NCBI GenBank assembly: GCA_016868315.1
Contig: VGHE01000002.1
Coordinates: 310,001-374,000 of the forward strand
Length of the DNA: 64,000 nt
Direction of reading: 5' to 3'
From: Betaproteobacteria bacterium
GTDB taxonomy: Bacteria; Bdellovibrionota_B; Oligoflexia; Silvanigrellales; Silvanigrellaceae
In this document: one piece after another, positions 41,511 to 50,613 of the stretch
Layout: each line of letters opens with the position of its first letter
Position numbering within the stretch: the stretch's first letter is position 1
The notes under the pieces: model-generated
What the model was told of the DNA's origin: nothing
The model's input: the letters and a program-made list of their open reading frames with translations, nothing else
Databases searched by the model: none
Program-made: the position numbers and the translations under genes

Positions 41511-42473
41511 TCAACGATAATGGCAGGCAACAAATCTGCCTGGCTTTGATTCCTTCAAAACAGGCGTTTCAGCGCGGCATTTGTCGGTCGCAATGGGGCA
41601 CCGATTGGCAAAACGACAACCGGGTTTGGGGTTGACCGGGCTGGTGATTTCACCGCCAAGCAACTTGTGTTCGCGGGTACGTTCACGTTTGGGATCGGGG
41701 AATGGGTTCGCGGCAATCAAAGCCTCGGAGTAGGGATGCAGCGGAGAACTGTAGAGTTCTTCGCTTGGCCCAATTTCAACAACCTTGCCCAGGTACATCA
41801 CTGCCATGCGGTTCGAGATGTAGCGCACCATGCTGAGACTGTGCGCAATGAACAGATAGGTGAGCCCGAATTCACGCTGCAAATCTTGCAGCAACGTAAC
41901 GACTTGCGCCTGAACCGAAACATCGAGTGCAGAAATGGGTTCATCGCACACGACAAAACGCGGGTTGAGAGCAAGCGAGCGAGCGATCCCAATGCGCTGT
42001 CTTTGACCGCCCGAGAATTCATGCGGAAAGCGCATCGCGTGCTCCGGCACGAGTCCAACGCGATTGAGCCAATTCATGATCTGGTCTTTGCGCTGATTCC
42101 CTTGCCACTCTCCGTGAATGGCTGGCCCTTCCGCGATGATGTCGCCAACAGTCATGCGCGGGTTAAGTGACTGATAAGGATCTTGGAAAATCATTTGCGC
42201 CTGGCGCGCAAAATTCTTGCGTTGCGCAAAGCTCAGCGAGGGCGGTACAGCCTGACCGTCGAACGTGTAATTGCCGGACGTTTGGTCATACATCCGAACA
42301 AGAACTCGGCCAAGTGTAGACTTTCCGCATCCGGATTCGCCCACGAGTCCTAGAGTTTCACCTTTGAAGATTTTCAAGCTCACATCATCGACCGCGTGCA
42401 GCTTGGCGCCGCGTCCTAGGTCGAAATATTTGCAGAGGTTCTTTACCTCAATAAGGGTCTGACTTTGTGTCAC
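41511..42473 (-). CDS. oppF: Oligopeptide ABC transporter ATPase OppF
   Basis: Cytoplasmic ATPase of the peptide importer, 320 residues. Walker A is GESGCGKST, the Q-loop is IFQDPYQSLNP, the signature is FSGGQRQRIGIARSL, Walker B is FVVCDEPISALD and the switch His is in FIAHSL. The C-terminal oligopeptide domain has the Fe-S-like Cys pattern CRFANRCPIATDKC. GTG 42473 overlaps the oppD stop as GTGA and opens directly on the ABC domain. It is the last gene of oppBCDF. Confidence 0.96.
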   Translation of the reverse strand: MTQSQTLIEVKNLCKYFDLGRGAKLHAVDDVSLKIFKGETLGLVGESGCGKSTLGRVLVRMYDQTSGNYTFDGQAVPPSLSFAQRKNFARQAQMIFQDPYQSLNPRMTVGDIIAEGPAIHGEWQGNQRKDQIMNWLNRVGLVPEHAMRFPHEFSGGQRQRIGIARSLALNPRFVVCDEPISALDVSVQAQVVTLLQDLQREFGLTYLFIAHSLSMVRYISNRMAVMYLGKVVEIGPSEELYSSPLHPYSEALIAANPFPDPKRERTREHKLLGGEITSPVNPKPGCRFANRCPIATDKCRAETPVLKESKPGRFVACHYR

Positions 42474-43576
42474 GAGAGAGTTCCTCCCTGAGGAAGTTCG
42501 CCACAGGTGCTGATTCCAGCGCTGGCACGGTACTGTGCTGCATTTTCGTGTTGGAGCCAGCACGAAACGCGAGCACTTCCAGATTTTGTTTCGGGGGGCT
42601 GCTTGCGATGGCAAATAGTGAGCGCAGCCGAACAACGCGCCGCAAAGGCACATCCTGGAGGCGGCGCGAAAAGATCAGGAGGTGTGCCAGGAATGGGCTG
42701 CAGAGGCTCATCGAGCGCACCTGTATCTTTGGGCATCGCCCTTTTCAGACCAACTGTGTAGGGGTGCTTCGAAGCGTAAAAGACTTCATCAGCAGTGCCT
42801 TCTTCAACAATTTTTCCGGCGTACATGACTGCAACCCGCTCGGCCATCTGAGCAACAACACCCAGATCATGGGTGATGAGAATTGTGGCCATGTTGAAGC
42901 GGCGTGCGAGCTCCTGAATGAGCGCAAGAATTTGAGCCTGGATGGTTACATCGAGTGCTGTGGTTGGCTCGTCGGCAATCAAAACTTTCGGGTTGCACGA
43001 GAGTGCCATGGCAATCATCACACGTTGACGCATGCCACCCGAAAGCTCGTGTGGATACTGACCCAAACGGCGCCGTGGCTCTGGAATACGCACCAGCTCA
43101 AGCAACTCAATGACCCGGTTTTTGCGGGCGGCGCTGTCGAGAGTTGTGTGAAGTTTGATCGCTTCTTCGATCTGGTTGCCAATCGTCATGGTTGGATTCA
43201 AGCTTGCGAGAGGATCTTGGAAGATCATTGCAATGTCTTTGCCAAGAAGTCTGCGGCGTTCACCATGACTCATTGCAATGAGGTCTTTGCCGTTCAGGAG
43301 CGCTTTGCCTCCAGTGATTTGACCACTAGACAGCCCCATGAGCGACTGAACCGTGACCGACTTTCCTGAACCCGATTCACCCACAATGCACAAGCATTCG
43401 CCGGCTCGCACATGGAACGAAACATCTCGAACAGCAAAGACTTGTCCACCATACACACGGAAGTTCACCGACAGGTTTTGCACCTGAAGAACCACCGGGT
43501 TGGCGTCTTTTTGTGTGGACAGGCCTTGCGGAGCGTTGGGCTGTGGCGCTGTCGTGTTGGTTTCTGTGTTTCGCAT
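42470..43576 (-). CDS. oppD: Oligopeptide ABC transporter ATPase OppD
   Basis: Paired ATPase of the importer, 368 residues. Walker A is GESGSGKSV, the Q-loop is [11 protein letters not shown], the signature is [15 protein letters not shown], Walker B is [12 protein letters not shown] and the switch His is in ITHDLGV. The C-terminal domain has [20 protein letters not shown] low-complexity Asn/Thr/Gln leader of about 35 residues precedes the ABC domain. The start at 43576 has AAGGA upstream and lies 60 bases after oppC. Confidence 0.96.
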   Translation of the reverse strand: MRNTETNTTAPQPNAPQGLSTQKDANPVVLQVQNLSVNFRVYGGQVFAVRDVSFHVRAGECLCIVGESGSGKSVTVQSLMGLSSGQITGGKALLNGKDLIAMSHGERRRLLGKDIAMIFQDPLASLNPTMTIGNQIEEAIKLHTTLDSAARKNRVIELLELVRIPEPRRRLGQYPHELSGGMRQRVMIAMALSCNPKVLIADEPTTALDVTIQAQILALIQELARRFNMATILITHDLGVVAQMAERVAVMYAGKIVEEGTADEVFYASKHPYTVGLKRAMPKDTGALDEPLQPIPGTPPDLFAPPPGCAFAARCSAALTICHRKQPPETKSGSARVSCWLQHENAAQYRASAGISTCGELPQGGTLS

Positions 43577-43635
43577 TGTCTGTATCCTTGTTTCGTCTCG
43601 CAGGGCTCGAAGGCGTTGCGGTTTGATCGTGAGAA

Positions 43636-45123
43636 TCAATCGCGCCCGCGGAGTTTGGGATCAAATGCATCGCGCAGTGCGTCACCCAGGGTGTAGAAGG
43701 CCAACAAAGTTGCAGCCAGAATACTCGCTGGAAGGAAGAACTGAGCGGGATATTGCTGGAAGTGAGCAGCGGCATCTTGAAGCACAGTACCCCAGGTGGC
43801 CATGGGGGCTTCAACACCCAAGCCAAACAGGGAGAGGAAGGCTTCAGATGTAATGATGCGCGGGATCTGAGCCGACCACATTACGATAATGATGCCCAAA
43901 AGGTTCGGAGCAACGTGTCTGAAAATGATGGACATGAGGGGTGCGCCCAACAAGCGGCTCGCATGCACGAATTCAATTTCACGCAAGCGCAGCACTTCGC
44001 CACGCAGCACGCGCGCGTAGCCAGTCCAGGAGAAAGCACACAGTGCGATCACAAGGCTGCCTACACCTTTGCCCAAGGCCACTTGGATAAGGATGAGAAG
44101 CAGAAGTTCAGGAAGTGTGTCGAGAATTTCAACGATGCGCATGAGGATCATGTCGACCTTGCCGCCCATCAAACCGGAGATCGCACCGTAGCACAACCCG
44201 ATGAGCAGTGAGACCGTTGGAACCAGAAGTGCGAGGAAGAAGTCGATGCGTGTACCGGTGATCATGCGAGCAAGAATGTCGCGACCAAGTGCATCGGTTC
44301 CGAAGAGGTGTGCATGCCCACGGATGGTTTCGCCGACCTGGGCATCGGCCTTAAGTGCCTGAGCATCGGCAAGAGAGATGGTCTGAACGAGTGAGGCCTG
44401 AAGCGCTTCTGCGCGCTCGGAAACGGTTTCTTCCTGTGTATTGGGGTCGAGCACATAGGCGACCACCGAGTAAATGTATTGCTCCGCAGGGTTCAGCCCC
44501 GAGCTGTCGGTGTAGGTGGTTTGAGCAGGGTTGCTGATGGTAGCGACCTGGAGACCGCGCATGCCCGCATCCGTGACCACGTCCTCAATGCTGATAGGCT
44601 GTCCAGAAACCACTGTGCGGTAGATTTGATATCCGGAAACACCGCGGACGGGATTCCAGCTCATCGTAACACCATTGACAGTCGCCTGACCCACCACAGC
44701 AAATGCGCTGGGGGGAGTCAGTTCGCCACTCTTCAGAAGTGGAGCGGTGAAGTCGTAGGTTTCATCGACTTTATCATCCATGAACTGTGGCGCGTCTTCG
44801 ATGACAAGAACAGGTTTACCAAGCGTTGGGCCTTGGTTGATGAAGTTCAGGTTCTGGCTGTTCTCGTAGGGTGTGCCATCGCTTGTGTTTGGGAAGAACC
44901 AAGGCCCGACAACACCAACGAGCGCCACGAACACAATGAGCGCAAGCGCAAAAACGGCAATGCGATTTCTAGAAAGTCGAATCAGTGCGTCTTTCCAGTA
45001 GCCAACGACAGGACGGCTGAGCTGCTCGGCTGCTGCACCCTGCGCCGGCTGCGGCGTGAAGAGACGCGCATCGGAGAGTTCATCGGCCGTCAATTCGTGC
45101 GGAGAGAGGTTGTTGTTTTTCAT
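43636..45123 (-). CDS. oppC: Oligopeptide permease OppC with an inserted FN3-like periplasmic domain
   Basis: Inner-membrane permease of 495 residues, versus about 300 for normal OppC. TM1 is about 55-77. The core resumes at HLFGTDALGRDILARM (about 272) with five more TM helices, including the EAA-type loop FVHASRLLGAPLMSIIFRHVAPN. Between them about 185 extra residues lie in the first periplasmic loop. Of these, about 136-246 look like a fibronectin type III domain (VTMSWNPVRGVSGYQIYRT, QTTYTDSSGLNPAEQYIYSVVAY). Its place in the loop facing OppA suggests contact with the binding protein, cell wall or another envelope protein. The gene lies 15 bases after oppB and 59 before oppD. Confidence 0.93.
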   Translation of the reverse strand: MKNNNLSPHELTADELSDARLFTPQPAQGAAAEQLSRPVVGYWKDALIRLSRNRIAVFALALIVFVALVGVVGPWFFPNTSDGTPYENSQNLNFINQGPTLGKPVLVIEDAPQFMDDKVDETYDFTAPLLKSGELTPPSAFAVVGQATVNGVTMSWNPVRGVSGYQIYRTVVSGQPISIEDVVTDAGMRGLQVATISNPAQTTYTDSSGLNPAEQYIYSVVAYVLDPNTQEETVSERAEALQASLVQTISLADAQALKADAQVGETIRGHAHLFGTDALGRDILARMITGTRIDFFLALLVPTVSLLIGLCYGAISGLMGGKVDMILMRIVEILDTLPELLLLILIQVALGKGVGSLVIALCAFSWTGYARVLRGEVLRLREIEFVHASRLLGAPLMSIIFRHVAPNLLGIIIVMWSAQIPRIITSEAFLSLFGLGVEAPMATWGTVLQDAAAHFQQYPAQFFLPASILAATLLAFYTLGDALRDAFDPKLRGRD

Positions 45124-45138
45124 GGCGTGCTTTCCTTT

Positions 45139-46092
45139 TCAGCCGACACGGATGCGTGGGTCAATCACGCCGTAGAGGATGTCAGTGATGAGATTCATAA
45201 TGATCAGGAAGCCTCCGAAAAACACAGTCAGACCCATGATCACGTTGTAGTCGGAGTTTTGGATGGAGGTCATGTAGGCGCGGCCGAGGCCGGGAATACC
45301 AAACACACCCTCGATAATGAGCGATCCCGACATGGTGAAAACCAAGATGGGAAAGATAATTGAGATGATGGGGAGAATGGCGTTGCGGATTTGGTGCATA
45401 ACGACCAAACGAGCCAACGACACTCCCTTGGCCTTTGCGGTTTTCACGTACTCGGAGAAACCGACTTCGATCATCTGGCTCTTCAGCATTCGGGTGATGG
45501 AGGCAATGATTCCGAGCGAGAGCGTAATGGATGGCATGATGAAATCGCGTGGTTCGCCCCAACCCGCAGGACGCAACCAGGTGTCTGGATTAAAGCCCAA
45601 TTGGGTGAGCGGATAGACCGCAAGACTGTATTGAAAAATGAATGCAAACAAGAACGACGGGAGCGAGATTCCAGCAACGCAGAGGAACATCGCAAAACGG
45701 TCGATAACGCTGTTACGGTAAAGAGCAGCGATAATTCCGAGCGCAATACCGGTTGTCACACCAATCAGAACGGAAACGATCCCAACTCCAGCACTGACAG
45801 GAAATTGTTCACGGATAATATCGTTCACTTCACGTCCGACGGTGCGGAAGCTTGTTCCAAAATCGCCATGAATAAAAATACGCGAGAGCTGCAGAAAATA
45901 TTGCTGGTGCAGAGGCTTGTCGAGGCCATAACGCTGCTCAAGGTTTCTGCGCGTCTCTTCCGGAATTTCCTTTGTGCGCATAAGAGGGTCACCCGGCACG
46001 GCACGCATGAGGAAAAATGTGAGTGTGAAGAGGGTCAGCAGCGTAATCACTGCAAGGAAAAGACGTTGGAGAATAAAGCGCAGCAGGCGCAT
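45139..46092 (-). CDS. oppB: Oligopeptide permease OppB
   Basis: Inner-membrane permease of 317 residues with about six TM helices. It has the N-terminal RRxFL-like start (LLRFILQRLFLAVITLLTLF), PGDPL and YGLDKPLHQQY. Its EAA loop is VKTAKAKGVSLARLVVMHQIRNAILPI, and the C-terminal signature is FGIPGLGRAYM. Unlike OppC it has normal length. GAGG lies nine bases before the ATG. It heads oppBCDF, with a 9-base inverted repeat in its leader and a terminator between it and oppA. Confidence 0.96.
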   Translation of the reverse strand: MRLLRFILQRLFLAVITLLTLFTLTFFLMRAVPGDPLMRTKEIPEETRRNLEQRYGLDKPLHQQYFLQLSRIFIHGDFGTSFRTVGREVNDIIREQFPVSAGVGIVSVLIGVTTGIALGIIAALYRNSVIDRFAMFLCVAGISLPSFLFAFIFQYSLAVYPLTQLGFNPDTWLRPAGWGEPRDFIMPSITLSLGIIASITRMLKSQMIEVGFSEYVKTAKAKGVSLARLVVMHQIRNAILPIISIIFPILVFTMSGSLIIEGVFGIPGLGRAYMTSIQNSDYNVIMGLTVFFGGFLIIMNLITDILYGVIDPRIRVG

Positions 46093-46147
46093 CGAAATTT
46101 TCCTCTACTAAACAGATGAGGCGAAAGGGGAAGCCCGAATCTCCTGA

Positions 46148-46181
46148 TTTGCCAAACTCGCTTTCAGAGTTCTTTGGCAAA
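46148..46181 (-). promoter_or_regulatory. Inverted repeat in the oppB leader
   Basis: Perfect 9-base arms TTTGCCAAA (46148-46156) and TTTGGCAAA (46173-46181) separated by 16 bases, 56-89 bases before the oppB start. It could be an operator for a dimeric regulator or an mRNA hairpin. No T-run follows, so it is not a terminator. An AT-rich tract (46236-46273) lies further upstream and may hold the promoter. Confidence 0.4.
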
Positions 46182-46352
46182 GAGAAGGACTTTTGCCACG
46201 TCTTCAACCTCTGGTCAAGCAGCCCCGCTTTCAATAAAGATTAATTAAATTAGATATTTATAAGTTTAGTTGATTGAGCAGAAATGCCTCGTGTGTGGGT
46301 GGGCGGAGCCGTAATTTAAGGCGTTTTTTTATTGCCTTGTAACACCCTCAGG

Positions 46353-46381
46353 GCAAAAAAAAGCCCCGCAGGGCGGGGCTT
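46353..46381 (-). terminator. Rho-independent terminator after oppA
   Basis: On the minus strand a 9-bp perfect stem AAGCCCCGC/GCGGGGCTT around a 3-base loop runs into eight T. It sits just past the oppA stop, separating oppA from oppBCDF so that the binding protein can be made in excess. Confidence 0.95.
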
Positions 46382-46389
46382 CGATTTGG

Positions 46390-48063
46390 TCACTTCTTGG
46401 CAGAAGCTCCTGACCAGGAGGCGAACCGGAAGTCCGGGTCTTGGCCAACCTGGTTGCGCCGCACGCCCTGCAGGCCTTCGGCCAACAGGTATGCACGACC
46501 TCTTTGAATGATGGGCACAATGGCGGAGTCGGTTACGACCAGCATCTTTTCAGCTTCCTGGAAAAGCTTGACTCGCTCAGCCATGCTCCCCGAACGCTGT
46601 GCCTTTGTGATGAGCTCATCGAATGCTTTGTTAGAGTACCCGCCATGGTTGTTGCCGTTGGTGGTCATGAACAGATCCATGAAGGTCATAGCGTCGAGGT
46701 AGTCAGGACCCCATCCTGCAGAAACAATGTCGAACTGGCCATCACGCTGTTTTTGAAGACGGGTTTTGAAGGGCACGCTGTCGATTTTAACGTCTGTTCC
46801 GAACACGTTCTTGAGCAGTGCCTGAAGGTACTCAGACTCCTTCTTGGCGTTGGGAGAGTCGCCTGCGAGAATCGAGAACGGTGGAACTTTGCTCTGCTTG
46901 GTTTCAGCCAGATATTCCTTGATGAGTTTCTTGGCACCGGCGATGTCGCCGTCGCGGTAGTTCAGGGCTGCTTCTTGGCGGTATGTTCTGTTCACGCCGG
47001 GCATGTAGTCGGGCACCAAACCAAAGGCGGGTTTGTCGCCTGGAACGCCGGTGACCTTGCTGATGTACTCGCGGCGGCTGATGGCCGTGCGCAGTGCTTG
47101 GCGCAGTTTTTTGTTTTCGAAGAGTTTGCCTGAGCGCTGATTCATTTCAAGGAAAAACACGCCACCATCGGCATAGGTCTTGACCTGAAGGCGCTCGCGC
47201 TGAGCCGTTTCAAGACGCTCTTTGTCGAGACCGGTCATGTCGAGGCCGCCGGTTCTGAAGTTGTTGAACGCAGCTCCTACATCTTTGAGCATCACAGGAG
47301 CCTCGATGGCGCGCAACTTGATAGCTGCAGCATTCCAGTAGGTCGAGGCCTTTTCCATGCGCATGCTTGTTTCTTTTTTCCAAGACACCAACTTGAATGG
47401 GCCGTTGCCAATGATGGTATCAACGTTGGTTGCAAATTTATCGCCATTCTTTTCGACGATATCTTTGCGCACGGGGAAGAACGCTTGGAAAGCCATCAGT
47501 GACTTGAAGAACGCGACCGGGTTTTCAAGCTTCACAACGAACGTGGAATCGTTGGTTGCTTTGGCGCCGAGTTCGCCGACGGGCTTCTTCTTTTTGATGA
47601 TTTCGGCGGCGTTGGCGATTTGTGCGGTTTCTGCAATGAATGCGTATTCGCTTGCAAATGCAGGATCAACCAAACGTTGGAAAGCGTATTCGAAATCCTT
47701 GGCCGTTACCTTCTTGCCGTCATGCCATTTTGCATTGGGGCGAATGGTGAACGTGTAGGTCTTGCCGGAGTCGCTTACAGCAACATTGCTTGCCGCACCG
47801 GGGACGATGTTTCCGTTTTTGTCGGTGGTCATCAAGCCTTCAAAGAGGTGCCCAAGCCAGAAGTACGAGACGGAGTCCACACCTTTGTTGGGATCCATGC
47901 TCGGTGGTTCGTCGCCCATGTTCAAGAAAACTTCTTGGTTGTTGCGACGGTCTGCTTGGGTGTTTTGCTGCGCCTGCGCATTCATCGATACGAAAAGTGT
48001 TGCTGAAGCGAACGCAGTGGCAATCACGGACTTCATGTTGCCAGAAGCTTTGCTGAAAAACAT
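46390..48063 (-). CDS. oppA: Periplasmic oligopeptide-binding protein OppA
   Basis: Solute-binding protein of the peptide importer, 557 residues, SBP family 5. The signal peptide ends near MNAQA; the mature protein opens with FLNMGDEPPSMDPNKG, then WLGHLFEGLMTTD, SGKTYTFTIRPNAKWHDGKKVTAKDF, IGNGPFKL and LKDVGAAFNNFRTGGLDM, all typical of the family. There is no lipobox, so it is free periplasmic. The start has GAGGAG eight bases upstream. It has its own terminator and is followed by oppBCDF. A terminator-like hairpin lies 20 bases before the start. Confidence 0.95.
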   Translation of the reverse strand: MFFSKASGNMKSVIATAFASATLFVSMNAQAQQNTQADRRNNQEVFLNMGDEPPSMDPNKGVDSVSYFWLGHLFEGLMTTDKNGNIVPGAASNVAVSDSGKTYTFTIRPNAKWHDGKKVTAKDFEYAFQRLVDPAFASEYAFIAETAQIANAAEIIKKKKPVGELGAKATNDSTFVVKLENPVAFFKSLMAFQAFFPVRKDIVEKNGDKFATNVDTIIGNGPFKLVSWKKETSMRMEKASTYWNAAAIKLRAIEAPVMLKDVGAAFNNFRTGGLDMTGLDKERLETAQRERLQVKTYADGGVFFLEMNQRSGKLFENKKLRQALRTAISRREYISKVTGVPGDKPAFGLVPDYMPGVNRTYRQEAALNYRDGDIAGAKKLIKEYLAETKQSKVPPFSILAGDSPNAKKESEYLQALLKNVFGTDVKIDSVPFKTRLQKQRDGQFDIVSAGWGPDYLDAMTFMDLFMTTNGNNHGGYSNKAFDELITKAQRSGSMAERVKLFQEAEKMLVVTDSAIVPIIQRGRAYLLAEGLQGVRRNQVGQDPDFRFASWSGASAKK

Positions 48064-48082
48064 TGATGACTCCTCATGGCCT

Positions 48083-48112
48083 GAAAAAGCGAGAGAACCT
48101 AAGGCCTCTCGC
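48083..48112 (-). terminator. Intrinsic terminator or attenuator between the PilZ gene and oppA
   Basis: On the minus strand GCGAGAG and CTCTCGC form a 7-bp stem around a 10-base loop and run into five T, ending 20 bases before the oppA ATG. It ends the PilZ transcript, or acts as an attenuator if the oppA promoter lies upstream of it. Confidence 0.75.
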
Positions 48113-48156
48113 CTCTACATGATTTTGGCCAGCGAGGCAATTTTCGCGCCCTCAGC

Positions 48157-48765
48157 TCAGGCGGTGTGAGCCAGTGAACGTGGTGCTGCATCCGTGCCAA
48201 TTTCACCAGAATTCGGGTCGGCCTCGGGAGCAGGTGCAGGTGCGGGCGGAGGCAGTGGGACTTCCGCGTTGGTTTTTGTGTCTTCAGAGCCGCCGGAGTA
48301 GGGTACAAAGTTTTCAGGAGAACCGTGCTTGGCGATGAACTGCTCAAGAGCAAGTCTTTGCTCAGGGGCAATTTGTACAATTCGTACTCCGAATCCTGAG
48401 ACGGTGCCCTCCACGAGACGAGCAATTTTGCACAGGCAGCGCAGCTCATGAAGCTCCTCATTGCCATGCGCTTGGAGATGCACGGTGGCTTCGAGCAGTG
48501 TGCTTTGAACCATGAATGGGTAACGGCGGTGATCGGAGCACAACACGAACATCCCCGTTGCCGAAAGATCCTTGGTCAGGAAGTGGTATTCATTACCCGT
48601 TCCCAGACTTCTTAAGCTGACGTTAAGTTTCTGCGCGATACGCAAGTTGTCGATGCGTTTGGGCGGCGCACCTTTTTTTTCGTCCTTCTTCTTCAGAAGA
48701 TTGTTGCCCGCGGCTTCTTTTTTGTCGATTTCTACTTCTGATTTCTTTTTAGCCCAAAACGCCAT
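48157..48765 (-). CDS. PilZ-domain protein
   Basis: Cytosolic 202-residue protein. A Lys-rich N terminus (about 7-35) leads to a PilZ domain (about 36-140): a basic KRIDNLR region, FLTKDLSATGMFV (DxSxxG-type motif) and GFGVRIVQIAP. A Pro/Ala/Glu-rich, probably disordered tail follows (about 155-202). Cyclic di-GMP binding is plausible, but the RxxxR spacing is less clear than in the receiver-PilZ protein at 38578-39315. It diverges from ruvA. Confidence 0.83.
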   Translation of the reverse strand: MAFWAKKKSEVEIDKKEAAGNNLLKKKDEKKGAPPKRIDNLRIAQKLNVSLRSLGTGNEYHFLTKDLSATGMFVLCSDHRRYPFMVQSTLLEATVHLQAHGNEELHELRCLCKIARLVEGTVSGFGVRIVQIAPEQRLALEQFIAKHGSPENFVPYSGGSEDTKTNAEVPLPPPAPAPAPEADPNSGEIGTDAAPRSLAHTA

Positions 48766-48893
48766 GGTGAGTTGCCTCCACGCTGCTTACTTTTGTTATC
48801 GGCACTCCAGCGGCAAAGGTAAGGGCTGCATTGTGTTGGCGATTTGACGGAGTTCGCCGCATCCGGTAGCTCTGAATGCAGGAGGCTCCGTGC

Positions 48894-49580
48894 ATGATAG
48901 GCAAACTCAGCGGCACACTCGTTGAAAAGTCGAGTGATTGCATTGTTTTGGATGTGAACGGTGTGGGTTACGAGGTTCAGGTACCGGCATCAACCCTCTG
49001 CCGCATGCCCGCCCTCGGCGAATCCGTCAGTTTGTCGGTTCATACGCATGTGCGTGAAGACTCGCTCCGGCTCTTCGGTTTCGTCTCCCGTGCCGACCGC
49101 ACGGTTTTCGAAATGCTTGTGAGTGTGACTGGAGTTGGCCCAAAGCTTGCTCTGGCTCTGATGGGTCCGTTCGAAGGTGTAGAACTCTGTCGTGCCATTA
49201 TCGATGAAAATCTCGCAGCACTGACCTCCGTTCCCGGAGTGGGAGCGCGCACTGCCGAGCGCCTCGCGCTTGAGTTGCGCACTAAAGCACAGAAAGTCAT
49301 GGCTGCACTGCAAAGCACCGAAGCGTTCGACCTGCTCAAGGGCAAGGCAACGACCACATCAACGATGCCTCTTTTTGCTGAATCGCGCTGGGTTCAAACT
49401 TCGGTTATTGAAGACGTCCGCAGTGCACTGCAAAATCTTGGATACAAAGACAAGCAAATCGGCGAGCTCGTTCAAGGGCTGGAGAAGCGCCAGTCTGCGG
49501 GCGAGGAAATCATTCTTGAAGTTGCTCTCAAGGAAGCATTGAAGCAACTTTCTGGACATCTTTTGGGGCGCACCAAGTGA
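48894..49580 (+). CDS. ruvA: Holliday junction DNA helicase subunit RuvA
   Basis: Tetrameric Holliday-junction-binding subunit, 228 residues. The N-terminal OB fold (MIGKLSGTLVE, VNGVGYEVQVP) is followed by two helix-hairpin-helix motifs (SVTGVGPKLALAL, SVPGVGARTAERLALEL) and a C-terminal RuvB-binding domain (EDVRSALQNLGYKDKQIGELV). ATG 48894 has AGGAGG eight bases upstream and matches the family start. Its stop overlaps the ruvB start by GTGA. Confidence 0.97.
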   Translation: MIGKLSGTLVEKSSDCIVLDVNGVGYEVQVPASTLCRMPALGESVSLSVHTHVREDSLRLFGFVSRADRTVFEMLVSVTGVGPKLALALMGPFEGVELCRAIIDENLAALTSVPGVGARTAERLALELRTKAQKVMAALQSTEAFDLLKGKATTTSTMPLFAESRWVQTSVIEDVRSALQNLGYKDKQIGELVQGLEKRQSAGEEIILEVALKEALKQLSGHLLGRTK

Positions 49581-50605
49581 CCGAACAAGATCACGTTGTC
49601 TTCACTGAATTTGCGCGCAGCGCCGATGCGTTTGAAAACGAACGCACCGACCTGAGGCCGCGCACATTCGATGAATACCCTGGTCAGGAACGTGTCGTTG
49701 AAAATCTCAAAATATACACGCAGGCAGCCCGTTTGCGCGGCAAAATGCTTGATCACGTGCTTTTGCATGGGCCACCAGGACTTGGTAAAACAACTCTGGC
49801 AGGAATTATTGCGCAGACCATGGACTGCTCCCTGAAAATCACCGCAGGTCCGGTGATTGAGCGTCCTGCAGACCTCATGGGGCTGTTGGCAAATCTTGAG
49901 TCAAATACGGTTCTTTTTATCGATGAAATTCACCGCCTGCCATCCCATGTGGAAGAAGTTTTGTATTCAGCAATGGAAGACGGACGCCTCGATGTCATGA
50001 TTGGTCAGGGTCCATCGGCTCGGTCGGTGAGTTTTGATCTGAAGCCTTTTACATTGATTGGTGCAACCACTCGTGCCGGTGCGTTGAGCGCTCCATTGCG
50101 CGATCGCTTTGGTATTGTTGAACATCTTGATTACTATTCAACGCAAAGTCTTGGCATCATTATTCGCCGCAGTGCCCGGCTGATGAATCTTATCCTCGAT
50201 GAGTCCGCTGCTCTTGTTCTTGCTGCGCGTTGCCGCGGCACGCCTCGTATTGCCAATATGCTTCTCAAACGTGTGATGGATTTTGCATTGGTGAATGGCA
50301 AACAGATCGTGGATGTTGAGGGTGTTGAATCCGCACTGAATCGCCTGGGTGTCGATGCGCGTGGGCTAGCGCGCATGGATCGCGAATTCCTCAGAATCAT
50401 GCGCGATCGCCACGACGGAGGACCTGTTGGTTTGGAGTCGATTGCGGCTGCGCTGCATGAAGAAAAAACAACTCTTGAAGACGTCTACGAGCCTTATCTT
50501 GTCTCGATTGGTTTCATCAATCGAACCCCGCGGGGGCGATCTCTTAGCGCAAGTGGCAGCGCTCACCTGAAAGAGACCGAGAGCCAATTCGGCGCATCAT
50601 TCTAA
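49577..50605 (+). CDS. ruvB: Holliday junction DNA helicase subunit RuvB
   Basis: AAA+ motor that drives branch migration with RuvA, 342 residues. It has the RuvB lead-in (LRPRTFDEYPGQERVVENL), Walker A in HGPPGLGKTTLA, Walker B VLFIDEIHRL, sensor 1 FTLIGATTRAG, the Arg finger region LRDRFGI and the C-terminal winged helix (FINRTPRGR). The start is GTG overlapping ruvA. ruvC is not adjacent. Confidence 0.98.
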   Translation: MTEQDHVVFTEFARSADAFENERTDLRPRTFDEYPGQERVVENLKIYTQAARLRGKMLDHVLLHGPPGLGKTTLAGIIAQTMDCSLKITAGPVIERPADLMGLLANLESNTVLFIDEIHRLPSHVEEVLYSAMEDGRLDVMIGQGPSARSVSFDLKPFTLIGATTRAGALSAPLRDRFGIVEHLDYYSTQSLGIIIRRSARLMNLILDESAALVLAARCRGTPRIANMLLKRVMDFALVNGKQIVDVEGVESALNRLGVDARGLARMDREFLRIMRDRHDGGPVGLESIAAALHEEKTTLEDVYEPYLVSIGFINRTPRGRSLSASGSAHLKETESQFGASF

Positions 50606-50613
50606 ATTCAGTT

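Noticed and set aside
42467..43369. Plus-strand open frame of 300 codons opposite oppD
   Set aside because: Fully antisense to oppD, whose ATPase motifs are intact; no domain in the antisense product.
44479..45363. Plus-strand open frame of 294 codons opposite oppC and oppB
   Set aside because: Antisense to well-supported permease genes, His/Asn/Arg-rich and without hydrophobic core pattern or SD.
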